DNA from: Epithemia pelagica
Taxonomy: Eukaryota > Bacillariophyta > Bacillariophyceae > Surirellales > Surirellaceae
Direction: 5' to 3'
NCBI GenBank assembly: GCA_946965045.2
Contig: OX337228.1
Coordinates: forward strand, 5,456,001 to 5,520,000
DNA length: 64,000 nucleotides
The position numbers and the translations under genes were made by a program. Every line of letters begins with the position of its first letter. Position 1 is the stretch's first letter. This document shows, piece by piece, positions 11,015 through 21,689 of the stretch. The notes under the pieces are model-generated. The model was not told the origin of the DNA. It saw nothing but the letters and a program-made list of their open reading frames with translations, and ran no database searches.

Positions 11015-11342
11015 CTTCCTTCTTCGTACTTTGGGGCAATGACTAAGTTGGCCGTCGAAGCTGTGTGTCGGTGCAGCATTTTATCAAGAGGCACCTGTTC
11101 CAACCTCACGAACTAAACCATATGACAGAAAATTTGTTTCATTACATGGCGATGCAGGAAGGATATGGTGTTCTTGTTCTCTCCGATTCGAATGGGATGA
11201 CAATGCTCAAGGCGCACGTGCTGAATTACTTAGAGAGGATTGTCTTATTTTTTGTTCATTTTTCTGCAGAGTCAATTTTGTTATTTGAGTTTCAGCGTAT
11301 AATGCGGTGTAGTTGCTAGCGTGCGAAATAGACGTTTCGTTC
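11015..11342. other. Convergent 3' intergenic region
   Basis: It lies between the stop codons of p23 (+) and TIM21 (-) and is expected to hold both 3' UTRs. An 84-codon open frame here has no family resemblance, and no other element is visible. Confidence 0.5.
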
Positions 11343-12335
11343 TTATTTCTTGCCTCCTCCGGATAAGAGTTGCACCATGGCCGACTGAGCTTCTTCCGAC
11401 CCCGACGCCAGTCGTTGTGCCGTCAGTGCTGCGCGGTTGTCAACGATCGAGTGCACTCGGCCACTGGCCTTGTCCTGTACGAGAACGTATACAAATTCGC
11501 CAGACGGCATTTTGTTTGACACTTCTGCAAAGACATATGCATAGCCAAATCGGCCCTCCAAGTTGTATCGGACTCTGGTTCTATTGCTGCCATCTTCTTC
11601 GTTACGATACTTTGTGTGTTCCACAAAGTTACGTCGCCCTTCTCGATGTCCCCCATGATCTCGGCCATACGCTTTGACAGATTCACCATACCGACGTAGA
11701 ATCTCTGGATCCTTGCGAATCAGTTCAAAGGATCGATCAAAAACACGATTAGGGCTCATTTTTCTGCATCCGCCAAAACACAGGGGTCAGTTGCGCAAGT
11801 TTACGTACAAACAGAAAAGGTCAGACTCCTTTAATAATTTGGATGAGAAAATTCACTCTCCGCGATAAACGTACGTTGGAAACAATTCTACGCCAATGTA
11901 GTAAGCACAACAGAGAGCAAATACGCCGATCCCAGCCCACATGGTCAATCGTCCGGCGGCCACCACTTGTTCACCGGGCGTCATAACGATCTCTTTTGTT
12001 GTCTCCTCTTCATCACCTGAAGCGCTCTCACTTTGAGCCTTTGAATTTGCCTTGTTTCCGGGATCACTGCTAAATGAACGGGCAATCAAGGAGGGCATGG
12101 GATATTGGACATGGCGATGCGACAGGGAGCTTCTACACCGCTGTGACAAAGCTTGTGTGTACAGACTTCTTTGCACACGCTCTCCATATAGTCCAGTTGC
12201 TTGCATCAGCTTCCCCCTCATGCTCATTCCAGTGAGGTGGCGACCTGAGTGGTGGATCATCTTGATAGGTGATAACGTTTTGTTTTGGTTGCTGGGTATG
12301 CAGAACGTCTCGATGATCCCTTCGGTATGGATCAT
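11343..12335 (-). CDS. TIM21: TIM21-like mitochondrial inner-membrane import subunit, two exons
   Basis: Exons are 12335-11875 and 11763-11343. The 111-nt intron starts GTACGTTT and ends GATGCAG, and splicing gives 293 residues. A basic, Ser/Arg-rich presequence is followed by one membrane helix (LTMWAGIGVFALCCAYYIGV). The junction then restores VELFPTKMSPNRVFDRSFEL, continuing into the TIM21 intermembrane-space domain with GESVKAYGRDHGG.REGRR and an R..V.YNLEG..G.A.V.AEV strand pair. TIM21 links the TOM complex to the presequence translocase TIM23. The longest frame begins at a TTG (12374); ATGs at 12335, 12260 and 12227 are all possible. CTR9 ends only 83 bp upstream on the same strand. Confidence 0.88.
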
Positions 12336-12417
12336 GGATCTTCTATATGGCTCGAGCGACAAACACGCGACCAAAATAAGACGTAACTACCCGTAACCTT
12401 TACCTGCGGTCGTCTAC

Positions 12418-15400
12418 CTAGGCGTCGTCATCCTCCTCCAGTACTCTGCGCTTTTTCGCGGGTTGGGAGTCTCCATCACCGATATCCTCGCCGGTTCTTT
12501 TCGAAGGTCCCAGTAACTCTTCATCACTTTCATCGTTCTCACTGCTATCTCCAAACAGGTCCGGTTTGGAAGCGGACGCAGGCTTGTCCTCCTCTTTCGC
12601 TTCTCCATCGCCATCAGCATCGCCTTCGTCATCACTGTCTCCAAATATGTCATTCTCCTTGCGAGTTTCCTTCTGTTCATCGTCACCATTTTTCGAGCCT
12701 TCTGCTTTTCCCTGTGTTTCGTTCCCATTGTCGTTTTCATCGTCTGATTCATCGAACAAATGACTTCCAGGGACTGCCTCCTCCTCATTCCCGACGTTGG
12801 CATTATCATCTTCAATAAAGTCGTCCAGCTGCCCGGTCTTCTTTTTAGCTACTTTCTTTTCAACTTCCCGTGCTTGTTCTTGTTTCCATCCAACTTTGAG
12901 TTCTTCCACAAACTTCATCTTGGCTTCCGCCTTCCTATCGCGTTCTTCCTGTTCCCTGGTTTCTTTTTCCTTTTCTAAAGCTTTTTTGATTTCCTCTTCT
13001 TTCAAGGCGGCTTCCGCTGCAAGTCGACGGATCTCTTTCTCTGTTTCAGCGTCCTCTGCTCGCTTTTTCTCATCTTCAAGATGAGACTCTGCACTGCTAA
13101 TATTGGCTCTACAGTGTTTGAGAAAATCTTGCAACTTGGAAGTCGAGATCTGAACTTTCGCGCCTTCAGTCTTTTCTTTCAGAATGGATTGGACAACCTC
13201 AAAGCTCTCTTTCAACCCATCCAATGCTCCTTCAACTTCTTCGACCGTCCTAGGAATGTTACGTGTGAGCTTTTGCAAGATACAGTTAGCCGCTTGAAGT
13301 CTCGTCATGCAAAGATTGTACTTAAGAACCATATCGCGCTTCGAGTGTTTGCTTATTGCCAGTTCCAAGTAATTCATTGCTTCAAGGTATCGCCCATCGG
13401 CCGGGGCTGCATTCGAATCGTTGGAGAGCTCCGTATGCCTGGCCCAGTCAAAATAGGAAAAGGCAATATACATTAGAACGTCAACTACATCGTCGACTCG
13501 GCTCTTCGAAGTGATCGGTGTCGTTCCATCCTCGGCTCGCTTCATATAGCTCTTGTACATTTGCAGAGCCTCAGGGTGCTTCTTTTGAGCTAGATAGATG
13601 TGGCCAAGATTCACCAAAGTGTCCGCAATCGTGTCTCCACTGACTTCACGCACTCGATTGAACACTTCTTTGGCCTTGAACATTTCTGCCTTTTCAGCCA
13701 AAACAGTACCCAGGCCATTGCCCGCGTAAGCATTCGCTGGATCCTTAGTCAGTATTCTCTTGTAATAGTCTGAAGCATATTGCAGATGCTTCGCATATCG
13801 TTTCTCAGACATGTGAAGCGTCGCAAAATAGATATTCCCCAAACTCAAAGAGGCGTATGCTTCAACATTGGTAACCTTCTTCACCAACAGACTGTCAAAT
13901 ACTTTCTGTGCTGGCTGCCAGTCAGCAAGGGAAAGATGGAGATTTCCAACCAAGTTGAGAACTTCAGGGTTTCCCGGAGCTGTCTGCGCTGCCAGTTTCA
14001 ACCACTTGGATGACTCTGGAAGAGCACCACAATCGACCGCGATGCATGCAAGACACAATAAACTATTGACGTATGCAGGATTGCGTTTCAAAATAGCTTT
14101 GTGAAGTTCAATGGCAGCCAGGGGTCGACCAGCGGCTTCATGGAGTCGAGCAATATTGAATGCAATGGTAAGGGCCTTTGGAACTTTGAGGATCTTATTC
14201 TCTCGCTTGACCCACAAACTAAATTCAACCGCTTGAGTAGGGGTTTTCTCCCCCTCAGTATCATCTTTAGGATCCTGGTCTTTATCCGGAACAGTATACT
14301 GGTCCTTTAGCTCGAGTTGAACACCTTCGTCACTAGCTGAAATATCAACTATTTCCGATTCAAAGTCTTGACCTAAGCGCACATGATCCCCTACCTCGAT
14401 TATCAGGTCTTGAATATTGTCCAATTTGTCTTGTATGATCCATAGTTTCTTTTGGGATGGTGCCTCTTCCTCAACAACGACTGAATCAGGTTCTGCGGCC
14501 GGTTGGACTTGTTTCTGGACTACTTTTATGTTGGTGTCAAGGTAGTCATGGAACATGTGATTGTCCTTTTGTCGGATACGCCCACCTGGAGTTCCCTTGT
14601 TGTCCAAGGTTGCAATCTTGAAGTAACTGCGACCTTCGCCGTTGCTCGTCGAAGTCGTTGCGACCAGGGCTTCTAGCGCGAGAATGTACATCTGAAGCGA
14701 TTCATCGAACTGATTCGTTTTGTGGCAAAGAACTCCGCAGTTTGCATAAATGTCGTATGGAATCTTTTCTGCAAAGTCCGGTGGCGGTACTTGCTGTTTT
14801 CGTCGTGACTTGCCTTTGATCATAGACAAGTGCTTCGCTTTCATGAGTTGAATCGCCTTCTTGTAACGCTCCAAAGCTCTGGAGTAATTGGCTTCATGCT
14901 GTTGCAAAGCCACTGCTTCCAAAACGACCAAATGGGGATTCAAAGGATCAAGTTCGATAGCTTTCTGCAACTGAACGAGACCATCTTGAAGTGTTTTGGG
15001 GTTATGAACGAGCAACAATCCCAAGAGAGCAAGTGCATCTGTCGCTTGAGGTGACATTTTCAACACAAGTCTCAAATGGCTGATCGCTTGCTCGTAATCT
15101 TTCTGGACGATGAATGTTTGAGCTAGACCGAATCGAGCTGGTGTCAAGGATGACTCATCGCCTCCGCTTTCAGAGGAGAGTTTGCAAGCTTGCTTGTAAA
15201 ATCGGTGGGCATTGTCATAGTCTTGTCGTACGTGATAAACCCGTGCCAAGAAGAAGAGAGATTCGGCTCTCATGGATTCTACCATTGTACTGCTGTATGC
15301 TCCCTTTGCTAATGCGATCACGCGGTCATAGTCCTTCTTCCATACTTTGAGAGAGCTTCCTGATTCACTTTTCCAAATGTGTTTGATCTTGTATTTGGTG

Positions 15401-16569
15401 ACCTCGTTGTTGTCGTCTTCGTTGTCCACCTCATCGTCTACTGTCGTTTCGAATTGTGCTCCGATTCGAATTCGCTCCCCTGGTTCCAGCGTCAAGTAAT
15501 GAACAGAGATGATGTCGGATCCTTGTGTCACTGAAACGGTACCATTCGTTTCTTGTGTCCATTTCCAAAAATAGTGATTGGCCAAATGATTTTGCACCAT
15601 GGCATTGGAATGATCCAGCAAGTTTGCCATGGACATGAGCTTGATAGCCTTTTCGGTTTGGCTTGCGAATTCACCCGATGATGTATGGTCTAAACTTGCC
15701 ATGTCAAGGACGGCTGTGCTCACCATGGCTTCTACATTTTCGGGATCCATTTCCAGGGCCCGTTTGAAGGCGGCTTTGGCGCGATCAATCTGTCCCATCT
15801 TGTAACACGCGAGACCAAAGCCCACTCGAGCAGGGGCTCCCGAGTTTTCGGGATACTGTCGAATGGCGGTGGAATACTTTGCCAAAGCGCCTTGGTAATC
15901 GCCTTCGGCAAAGAGGACGGCCGCCATACCCAAAAGGGCGGGCAGGACGGGTCCACATTGTTTTTCGGTAGTCTGAAAGAAGAATCGAGCTTGATCAAAC
16001 TGTCTCTTTTCCAGGTTCAACATTCCCCGTCCAATCCATGTCATGGGGAAGAAGGTATCCATTTTACTTGCTTTTGTGAATTTTTCATCCGCTCGTTGTC
16101 GCAATTCCGTTTTGGGATCGTCCGTTCGTTTGCTGCTTTTGCTGGACAACGAGTTGATGCCTCCACTGCCCGTGGCCAAGTTGGAGGCCGCCAAATGAGC
16201 AATTCCAGTGGCGGCCAGAATGTGGACTTTATCCGATTTTTCTGTAATGGCTGTCAAATCGCAAGCTTCTTCCAATACAGCCAGAGCTTGTCGAGCCTGT
16301 TTTTGTTGCATATAAAATAAGCCCGCATCGGACCACGTCGGAAAGTCCGCCTTTTCATCTCTCAACACTTGTAACAGCTTGGCCACTGGGATGCGACTCA
16401 TTTCATCGGGAAAGATTTCCACAAACAAGGGTTCCTCCTCATTGGTAGCCGAGGAAGACGTGATGGGAATGCGGAGCGACCGATTGTCCTCCTCACCCTT
16501 GTCGTCCTGGTCACCCGTCAAGGGCGTTGGATCGATATCCATGCGATCCACAGCCGTATCCGCAACCAT
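12418..16569 (-). CDS. CTR9: CTR9, TPR subunit of the RNA polymerase II Paf1 complex
   Basis: Uninterrupted 1383-residue frame from an ATG. It consists of at least a dozen tetratricopeptide repeats, including the ALLGMAAVLFAEGDYQGALA and VGFGLACYKMGQIDRAKAAF blocks that match the CTR9 family closely. A Lys/Glu-rich helical segment follows at about 1150-1260, then an acidic tail ending in a KKRR-type nuclear signal. CTR9 scaffolds the Paf1 complex, which travels with RNA polymerase II and supports histone H2B ubiquitination and H3K4 methylation. Yeast CTR9 is about 1077 residues; here two non-TPR insertions (near residues 345-400 and 680-800, each with an acidic, beta-rich look) account for the extra length. 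It is divergent from the TPR gene at 17268. Confidence 0.93.
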   Translation of the reverse strand: MVADTAVDRMDIDPTPLTGDQDDKGEEDNRSLRIPITSSSATNEEEPLFVEIFPDEMSRIPVAKLLQVLRDEKADFPTWSDAGLFYMQQKQARQALAVLEEACDLTAITEKSDKVHILAATGIAHLAASNLATGSGGINSLSSKSSKRTDDPKTELRQRADEKFTKASKMDTFFPMTWIGRGMLNLEKRQFDQARFFFQTTEKQCGPVLPALLGMAAVLFAEGDYQGALAKYSTAIRQYPENSGAPARVGFGLACYKMGQIDRAKAAFKRALEMDPENVEAMVSTAVLDMASLDHTSSGEFASQTEKAIKLMSMANLLDHSNAMVQNHLANHYFWKWTQETNGTVSVTQGSDIISVHYLTLEPGERIRIGAQFETTVDDEVDNEDDNNEVTKYKIKHIWKSESGSSLKVWKKDYDRVIALAKGAYSSTMVESMRAESLFFLARVYHVRQDYDNAHRFYKQACKLSSESGGDESSLTPARFGLAQTFIVQKDYEQAISHLRLVLKMSPQATDALALLGLLLVHNPKTLQDGLVQLQKAIELDPLNPHLVVLEAVALQQHEANYSRALERYKKAIQLMKAKHLSMIKGKSRRKQQVPPPDFAEKIPYDIYANCGVLCHKTNQFDESLQMYILALEALVATTSTSNGEGRSYFKIATLDNKGTPGGRIRQKDNHMFHDYLDTNIKVVQKQVQPAAEPDSVVVEEEAPSQKKLWIIQDKLDNIQDLIIEVGDHVRLGQDFESEIVDISASDEGVQLELKDQYTVPDKDQDPKDDTEGEKTPTQAVEFSLWVKRENKILKVPKALTIAFNIARLHEAAGRPLAAIELHKAILKRNPAYVNSLLCLACIAVDCGALPESSKWLKLAAQTAPGNPEVLNLVGNLHLSLADWQPAQKVFDSLLVKKVTNVEAYASLSLGNIYFATLHMSEKRYAKHLQYASDYYKRILTKDPANAYAGNGLGTVLAEKAEMFKAKEVFNRVREVSGDTIADTLVNLGHIYLAQKKHPEALQMYKSYMKRAEDGTTPITSKSRVDDVVDVLMYIAFSYFDWARHTELSNDSNAAPADGRYLEAMNYLELAISKHSKRDMVLKYNLCMTRLQAANCILQKLTRNIPRTVEEVEGALDGLKESFEVVQSILKEKTEGAKVQISTSKLQDFLKHCRANISSAESHLEDEKKRAEDAETEKEIRRLAAEAALKEEEIKKALEKEKETREQEERDRKAEAKMKFVEELKVGWKQEQAREVEKKVAKKKTGQLDDFIEDDNANVGNEEEAVPGSHLFDESDDENDNGNETQGKAEGSKNGDDEQKETRKENDIFGDSDDEGDADGDGEAKEEDKPASASKPDLFGDSSENDESDEELLGPSKRTGEDIGDGDSQPAKKRRVLEEDDDA

Positions 16570-17267
16570 GTTTCATCCAACCCCCCACAAGCAAAGATCA
16601 AGCGGTAGAACAGTCGCAAAGTATAGTCAGTGGAGTCCGTGTGCAATGTCTTGATGATTTTACGACGAGCGGCTCCATCGAAAAAACTGGAGAGAGATGT
16701 GGAGGAAAACCAAACTTTTATGGTTTCACCCCCGAATCTTTTGGACCACATCCTGCCCCTCCCTGATTTCATTCTGGATGAATCGGTCGCGTGTGGGTCT
16801 GTCGGCTTCCGGACGAACTTATGCCCCCCGGGGAGTGGACTCGAACCAACGACTGAAAAGGAGGCTCTCCCCGCGTTTTAGTCATTTAAGAAATATATAC
16901 AACTATGTATATGTTGATAGGATGAAACTTATTCATTTTAAATGTCCATCAGTCTTGCGGCTTATAAGAAACAACCGGTTCCTGCCAACTGTTCGACACA
17001 GCCGTTATCTTTCTTAGCCCCTCTCAAATTGACGGAAAAAAGTTTTCGGGGATGCAAAGCCACGCAGCGAGGAGTTGTCCGACGAAAACTCAAAACACGA
17101 GACAAAAATACTATCATCCATCTTTGTTGCGATTGGGATCTCTCCTGTCGTGGGTCAAGAGGTTTCCAGCGAATCGACTCCACCACCGAAACACGGAGCG
17201 AGGCAATCGATTCGTGGGACAGTTGTATCATCTTACATCGCCTGCTGGATCACGTTAGGTGTGGATC
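16570..17267. promoter_or_regulatory. Divergent promoter region of CTR9 and a TPR gene
   Basis: The 698-bp interval separates two start codons facing away from each other, so it should hold both promoters. A perfect RNA polymerase III B-box (GGTTCGAGTCC, minus strand, 837-847 of the 16-kb block, i.e. 16837-16847) sits in it without an A-box or a foldable tRNA. An inverted pair CGGGGAG/CTCCCCG also brackets it (16830-16874). Confidence 0.45.
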
Positions 17268-19994
17268 ATGTCTTCGAGCCCTTCCACGAGTGGTGGTGGT
17301 GGTACTTCCACAACAGTGTCCGTATCGCCATCTCGTGACACTCACAACCAAACGAAGGAAGAGGGCGTCGTCGTTGTGTCGTTGAGAGCGAGAACACCAT
17401 CACCCCGGAAACCAAGATCGGAGGCAACGGCCACCAAGCCAGTAGTGTCGCCCCAGAAAAAGCGGTTGGAAGCAAGTGTCGTCACCACCAAACGAGCTTC
17501 GTCTCCCACAAAAACCTCAGCCACCAAACGAACAGCACCTTCCAAAATGAAAAAGCCCGAAGCGACCATGGAATCCATGGAAGTCACACGGGAGCAACAT
17601 TTGAGACAGACTCTGGACGAGACAGCTTCCAAACACTCGAGTAGTCACATGCATGTGCATCCTTCCTCGGCCAAAAGTCCTGGCAGTCGCAAAGGGGTCA
17701 AGGCACGATTTGTCGATCTCCTCAAACCCAAACGAAACCGAGGAATGTCGGCTCCAGTCCAACAGCAACAACAACAACAACAACATGCCTCTCAATTTCC
17801 ACACGCACGCGCACGATCCTATTCGTCTTCCTCTGCTCCCGCCATGACATCGCTGGCCCGACAACCACACTCCCGGAGTCGTAGTTCACGAGCTACCACG
17901 CCAAATCCCAATCGGTCCTTGTCAAAGACATCTCCGAGACGTTCCCATATGAGTCGTAGTTTGTCGCAACAAGAAAGTGATAACATTTCCACCGTGAGCG
18001 ACAACATTACCGTGGAAGGTCTTCGATCAGTCGCGACCAACCAGACCATTAGCAGTGTGGAGACCGTCAAGGCATCCAACAAAACCGATTTGCCCGCCGT
18101 GGAAGAAGACTCGCCCAGTCGAACTGAGATTGGCAAGTCGCCATGGAACGCTTTCAAACGGGCTCTCAAACCATTCAAAACACCATCTTCCCCAGGTATG
18201 GGAGAGGAACCCAGTCCAGGCTTGCTGGGCAGACGGGCCAATCGACGCCGAATACAGTCGTATGACAATCGACCTTCCTCCAAATCTCATGCTTCGTCGA
18301 GTGCGGATTCCGTGATTGGCTTTACCATTTTTGATCAGTCGGTACGAGGTCGCTTTGATGGTTTGGACGTCATGTCGCTGGGGTCCGCCTTGCGGATCAA
18401 TGAATCGAGCAACAGTTTGGAAACCAATCCGAACCAAGACACTACGACTGCCGAATTTCCATGGGCCGATACACGATATACGGTCACGGGGCAATCGACT
18501 CGGTATACTCCTGCGCAACTGGTCCAAGATATGCTTTGGAATTCGGGAGGGAGAGCCAAACCAGAAATAATATTAGAAGGCTATTTACCAGGCCCCGAAG
18601 ATCGGTGGATTGTGCAAATTGAACGCACACCACACAAGAATTACGCCTTTGTCTATGCCCTGGAAGAAACCCCCGATCTGCAAGCAGCTTCGACAGATGA
18701 AAACACAGCTTCGACGGCTCCTGAAGACCATGAAGATAGTCCACTTGTCTCCTCCCACAAACTATGGACATCCTTGTGGGGCTCTGATCCCATTCCCAGT
18801 GGACAGCCCAGTCGAGACCTTTTGTCACAAGTGGGACTGAATGCGACAGAAGAGTCTGGGTCAACCAAGAAGAGTCTGGGAAATGACAATAATTGTAATT
18901 CGGAGGACCCCCTGTTGAGTTTGGCGGCAAACTCATCAATCCCCATTGATATTGATGAAGATACATTTATTGTAAGCACAAGAGATCACTTGACAGCCAT
19001 TCAGGACATTGCCAGTGTACCCATTTCCGAAGGACGGTTTGATACTGCGGTTCGGATTTTTGAAAAGTTGGTCATGGGACTGCCCTCCGAGGCTCCCAAT
19101 GAGCGCAAGTACCTACGAGGTGCTGCGCTTCATAACATGGGTGTTCTTCACATGTGGGAGGGCAATTGGAGTCAAGCCAATGCCGTGTTCCATGAAGCAC
19201 TTAAGGAACGAAGAAAACACATGACCAATCACATGGATCTCGCAGTGACTCGTTGTCGCAAGGCTCAGTGCTTGTTTGCCCTCGAAAAGTTTGATGAGGC
19301 TGTTGCGATCCTCGAGACCTGCCTCGTTCAATCGGACGAGGACGGGGTCGTTCGAGCAAAGGTCTTGAACAACTTGGCTGTGGTCCATTACCATAAGGGA
19401 GAAGTCTCCAAGGCATTGCGCTACCTTGCCGCTGCTTTGGAAATACAACGCGAATGGCTCGATGGAGATGTTCGAAGGGAATCCATTGTGTACGATGCTT
19501 CTGTCTCTCTGTCCAATATGGGAAAGTTGTATCTGTGGCGCGACGACTTTGAGCTCTGTTCGGCCGTTTACGAGGAAGCCTTGTTGCTCCAAACAAGCAT
19601 TTTTCAAAAGGGGCATCCAGCCGTGATGCAGGCATATATCAACTTGGCGTGGTCCAAGGCTTTGAATGGACATTCACGCACGGGCCTCCGATTGCTGGAA
19701 AGTTGTCTTCGTGTACAGACATTGCACTACGGTGCAGAGGCCTCCACGACCGTGGATACATGTGGTTGGATGGCTCATTTGTACGCCCGCGCCCAAAAAT
19801 ATAAGGAAGCTCTTCCGCTCTACCAGCAAATTCGTCAATGGCAGAAACAACACTTGAAAAGCAATTCATCAATCTTCTTTATTCCTGGATCGACTTCTAT
19901 GCATCCAGCTGTGAGACTTGTCAAGGATTGTATCAAGCAAATTGAGCAAGAACAACAACAAGCCTCCAAGTCGACCATGTCCATGTGGCTTTAG
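17268..19994 (+). CDS. TPR (kinesin-light-chain-like) protein with disordered N-terminus
   Basis: The open frame begins at a GTG (17259); the first ATG, at 17268, gives 908 residues. About 550 residues of Ser/Pro/Arg-rich disordered sequence come first, including a poly-Gln run encoded by a CAA repeat near 17762-17785. A short conserved-looking block (LLSQVG and neighbours) follows. From about residue 600 to 870 there are five or six tetratricopeptide repeats of the kinesin light chain type (NMGVLHMWEGNWSQANAVF, LNNLAVVHYHKGEVSKALRY, SNMGKLYLWRDDFELCSAVY). Diatoms carry many such genes, and their partners are mostly unknown. No signal or membrane segment is seen. It shares a divergent promoter with CTR9. 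Confidence 0.85.
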   Translation: MSSSPSTSGGGGTSTTVSVSPSRDTHNQTKEEGVVVVSLRARTPSPRKPRSEATATKPVVSPQKKRLEASVVTTKRASSPTKTSATKRTAPSKMKKPEATMESMEVTREQHLRQTLDETASKHSSSHMHVHPSSAKSPGSRKGVKARFVDLLKPKRNRGMSAPVQQQQQQQQHASQFPHARARSYSSSSAPAMTSLARQPHSRSRSSRATTPNPNRSLSKTSPRRSHMSRSLSQQESDNISTVSDNITVEGLRSVATNQTISSVETVKASNKTDLPAVEEDSPSRTEIGKSPWNAFKRALKPFKTPSSPGMGEEPSPGLLGRRANRRRIQSYDNRPSSKSHASSSADSVIGFTIFDQSVRGRFDGLDVMSLGSALRINESSNSLETNPNQDTTTAEFPWADTRYTVTGQSTRYTPAQLVQDMLWNSGGRAKPEIILEGYLPGPEDRWIVQIERTPHKNYAFVYALEETPDLQAASTDENTASTAPEDHEDSPLVSSHKLWTSLWGSDPIPSGQPSRDLLSQVGLNATEESGSTKKSLGNDNNCNSEDPLLSLAANSSIPIDIDEDTFIVSTRDHLTAIQDIASVPISEGRFDTAVRIFEKLVMGLPSEAPNERKYLRGAALHNMGVLHMWEGNWSQANAVFHEALKERRKHMTNHMDLAVTRCRKAQCLFALEKFDEAVAILETCLVQSDEDGVVRAKVLNNLAVVHYHKGEVSKALRYLAAALEIQREWLDGDVRRESIVYDASVSLSNMGKLYLWRDDFELCSAVYEEALLLQTSIFQKGHPAVMQAYINLAWSKALNGHSRTGLRLLESCLRVQTLHYGAEASTTVDTCGWMAHLYARAQKYKEALPLYQQIRQWQKQHLKSNSSIFFIPGSTSMHPAVRLVKDCIKQIEQEQQQASKSTMSMWL
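17762..17785. repeat. CAA microsatellite (poly-Gln codons)
   Basis: Run of CAA/CAG codons within the TPR gene, encoding about eight glutamines. Confidence 0.8.
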
Positions 19995-20192
19995 CTAGTT
20001 GTCCTAGCCATTCAGGGTCGCCCAATTTGATTGCACCCCTAAATAGTCAATACTAGCTTGTTGTCACCCCTAGTAGTCAAATCTAACAAGATGTTTTGAT
20101 TCTGCGACATTTGAACCATCCATGACCAAGCCTTATACCTTAGTTGGCCACCCTTCTAAAGTTTGTATCTCTTTCATCGGTTGTCATTTGTC

Positions 20193-21531
20193 ATGGCCGA
20201 CATGAAGATATCTTTGGTTTTTCGCGTTGTTGTGCTTATTACAGCTTCATTGATATTGATGTCCGATAGGGTTTCCGCTTTTGTGGTGCTACCAACGTGA
20301 GTCCCTCGCCCCCAATTATTTGAGGTCTCAGATCATTTTTGCTCCGAATCTGCGTCATCCGACTCACATGGGTTGAATCGTTCTGATTGATCTTCATTAG
20401 AAACCAGTCCAAACGAATTGCCTGTAAAAATATACAAAGAGCCATGACATCGGATCCAGTTGGCTTCATTGGTTTGGGGATCATGGGAGAGGGTGAGATA
20501 TCCTACTGTTTGTGGATGGAGAATCCCAACCCATCTCATTTATGTTTTGCTACAACGTTTGTCAGGTATGGCGAGCAGGTTGCTCTCCGAAGGTGTTGCT
20601 GGAAGCACAGGAGCTCCCTTGGTAATTTGGAATCGAACTGGAAGCAAGTGTGCAGCTTTGTGCGATAAATTTCCCGACAAACAAATCCTTGTCAAAGACA
20701 CCGCACGTGAAGTAGTCGAGTCGTGCCGTATCACTTACAGCATGCTTTCCACACCGGAAGTCTCCAAAATAGTCTTCAATGGCGACGATGGAGTTCTTGC
20801 AGGTATTTCGAGCGGTAAATCCATTGTTGATTGTGCAACTCTCGCTGAAGCCGACATGCAAAGTATGAATTCTGCTATAGCCGAAAAAGGAGGGTAAGTA
20901 AACTTGCACTCGTGTGCCTGTGCTCTCTTATCTTGTCTGACATCTCGAACCAACAAGGCATTTCTTGGAGGCCCCTGTTTCTGGGTCGAAGGGTCCTGCG
21001 GCGACAGGTGCACTGATATTTTTATGTGCAGGATCAGAGGACCTCTTCGTCGAAATCAAAGATAATGCTCTTGCGGCAATGGGAAAGGCTAGTCATTTCT
21101 TCAGCAATGAGGTCGGAGCTGGAACCAGAGCGAAACTTGTTGTCAACAGTCTCATGGGAACTATGATGGCTGCATTTGGAGAAGGGCTTGCACTCTCGGA
21201 GTCAGTCGGCCTCGATCCAAACAAAATGATCGAAGTGATTGGACAAGGAGCTATTCAATCACCCATGTACAATCTGAAGGGGCCAAAAATGGTTAAGAAA
21301 GACCACGATCCAAACTTTCCTCTCAAGCATGCCCACAAAGACATGGCATTGGCGTGTGATATGGCAAATTCGGCAGGAGTAGAGTATTCAGTCATGGAGA
21401 CTGCTGAGAAATTGTTCCGAGGTGCCAGGGACGACAATGACCTAAATCTCGGAGACCTCGATTTTAGTGCGGTATTTGAAAGCGTCCACAAGAAGTCGAC
21501 GTCTGAGTATTCTCGAAAACGCATGAGCTAG
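20193..21531 (+). CDS. Plastid-targeted glyoxylate/succinic-semialdehyde reductase-type beta-hydroxyacid dehydrogenase, four exons
   Basis: Exons are 20193-20296, 20401-20492, 20566-20893 and 20958-21531. Introns of 104, 73 and 64 nt all have GT-AG ends, and the spliced frame is 365 residues. Exon 1 encodes a signal peptide whose end reads RVSAFVV, the Ser-Ala-Phe junction of diatom plastid presequences. The mature part opens with the Rossmann motif VGFIGLGIMG and has the substrate motif FLEAPVSGSKGPAATGA. It carries GTRAKLVVNSLMG with the catalytic Lys, and a tail containing SPMYNLKGPKM. These fit the GLYR group, which reduces glyoxylate or succinic semialdehyde with NADPH, better than 3-hydroxyisobutyrate dehydrogenase. 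Likely role: detoxifying glyoxylate in or near the plastid. Confidence 0.88.
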
Positions 21532-21689
21532 TGTGTGTGGATCGTTATTGCCACATTCTGTCCATTCCGATTCTGTGAATGCTAGTCAACTTTGTCCACC
21601 ACTTCGATTGGCAGGTTCTCCTAAGTAGATACATCGACTTTTTGTGTCGATTAGCTTGATATCTTTGGTCTATGGTGATAATACAATTT

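Noticed and set aside
11065-11319. 84-codon plus-strand frame after p23
   Set aside because: It lies in a convergent 3' region, with no similarity or targeting signal recognised. Probably UTR.
16830-16900. tRNA gene on the minus strand (TTCGAGT loop and CCCC end)
   Set aside because: No D-arm, anticodon arm or matching acceptor strand could be folded; only about 45 nt separate the pairing ends. Kept as an isolated B-box.
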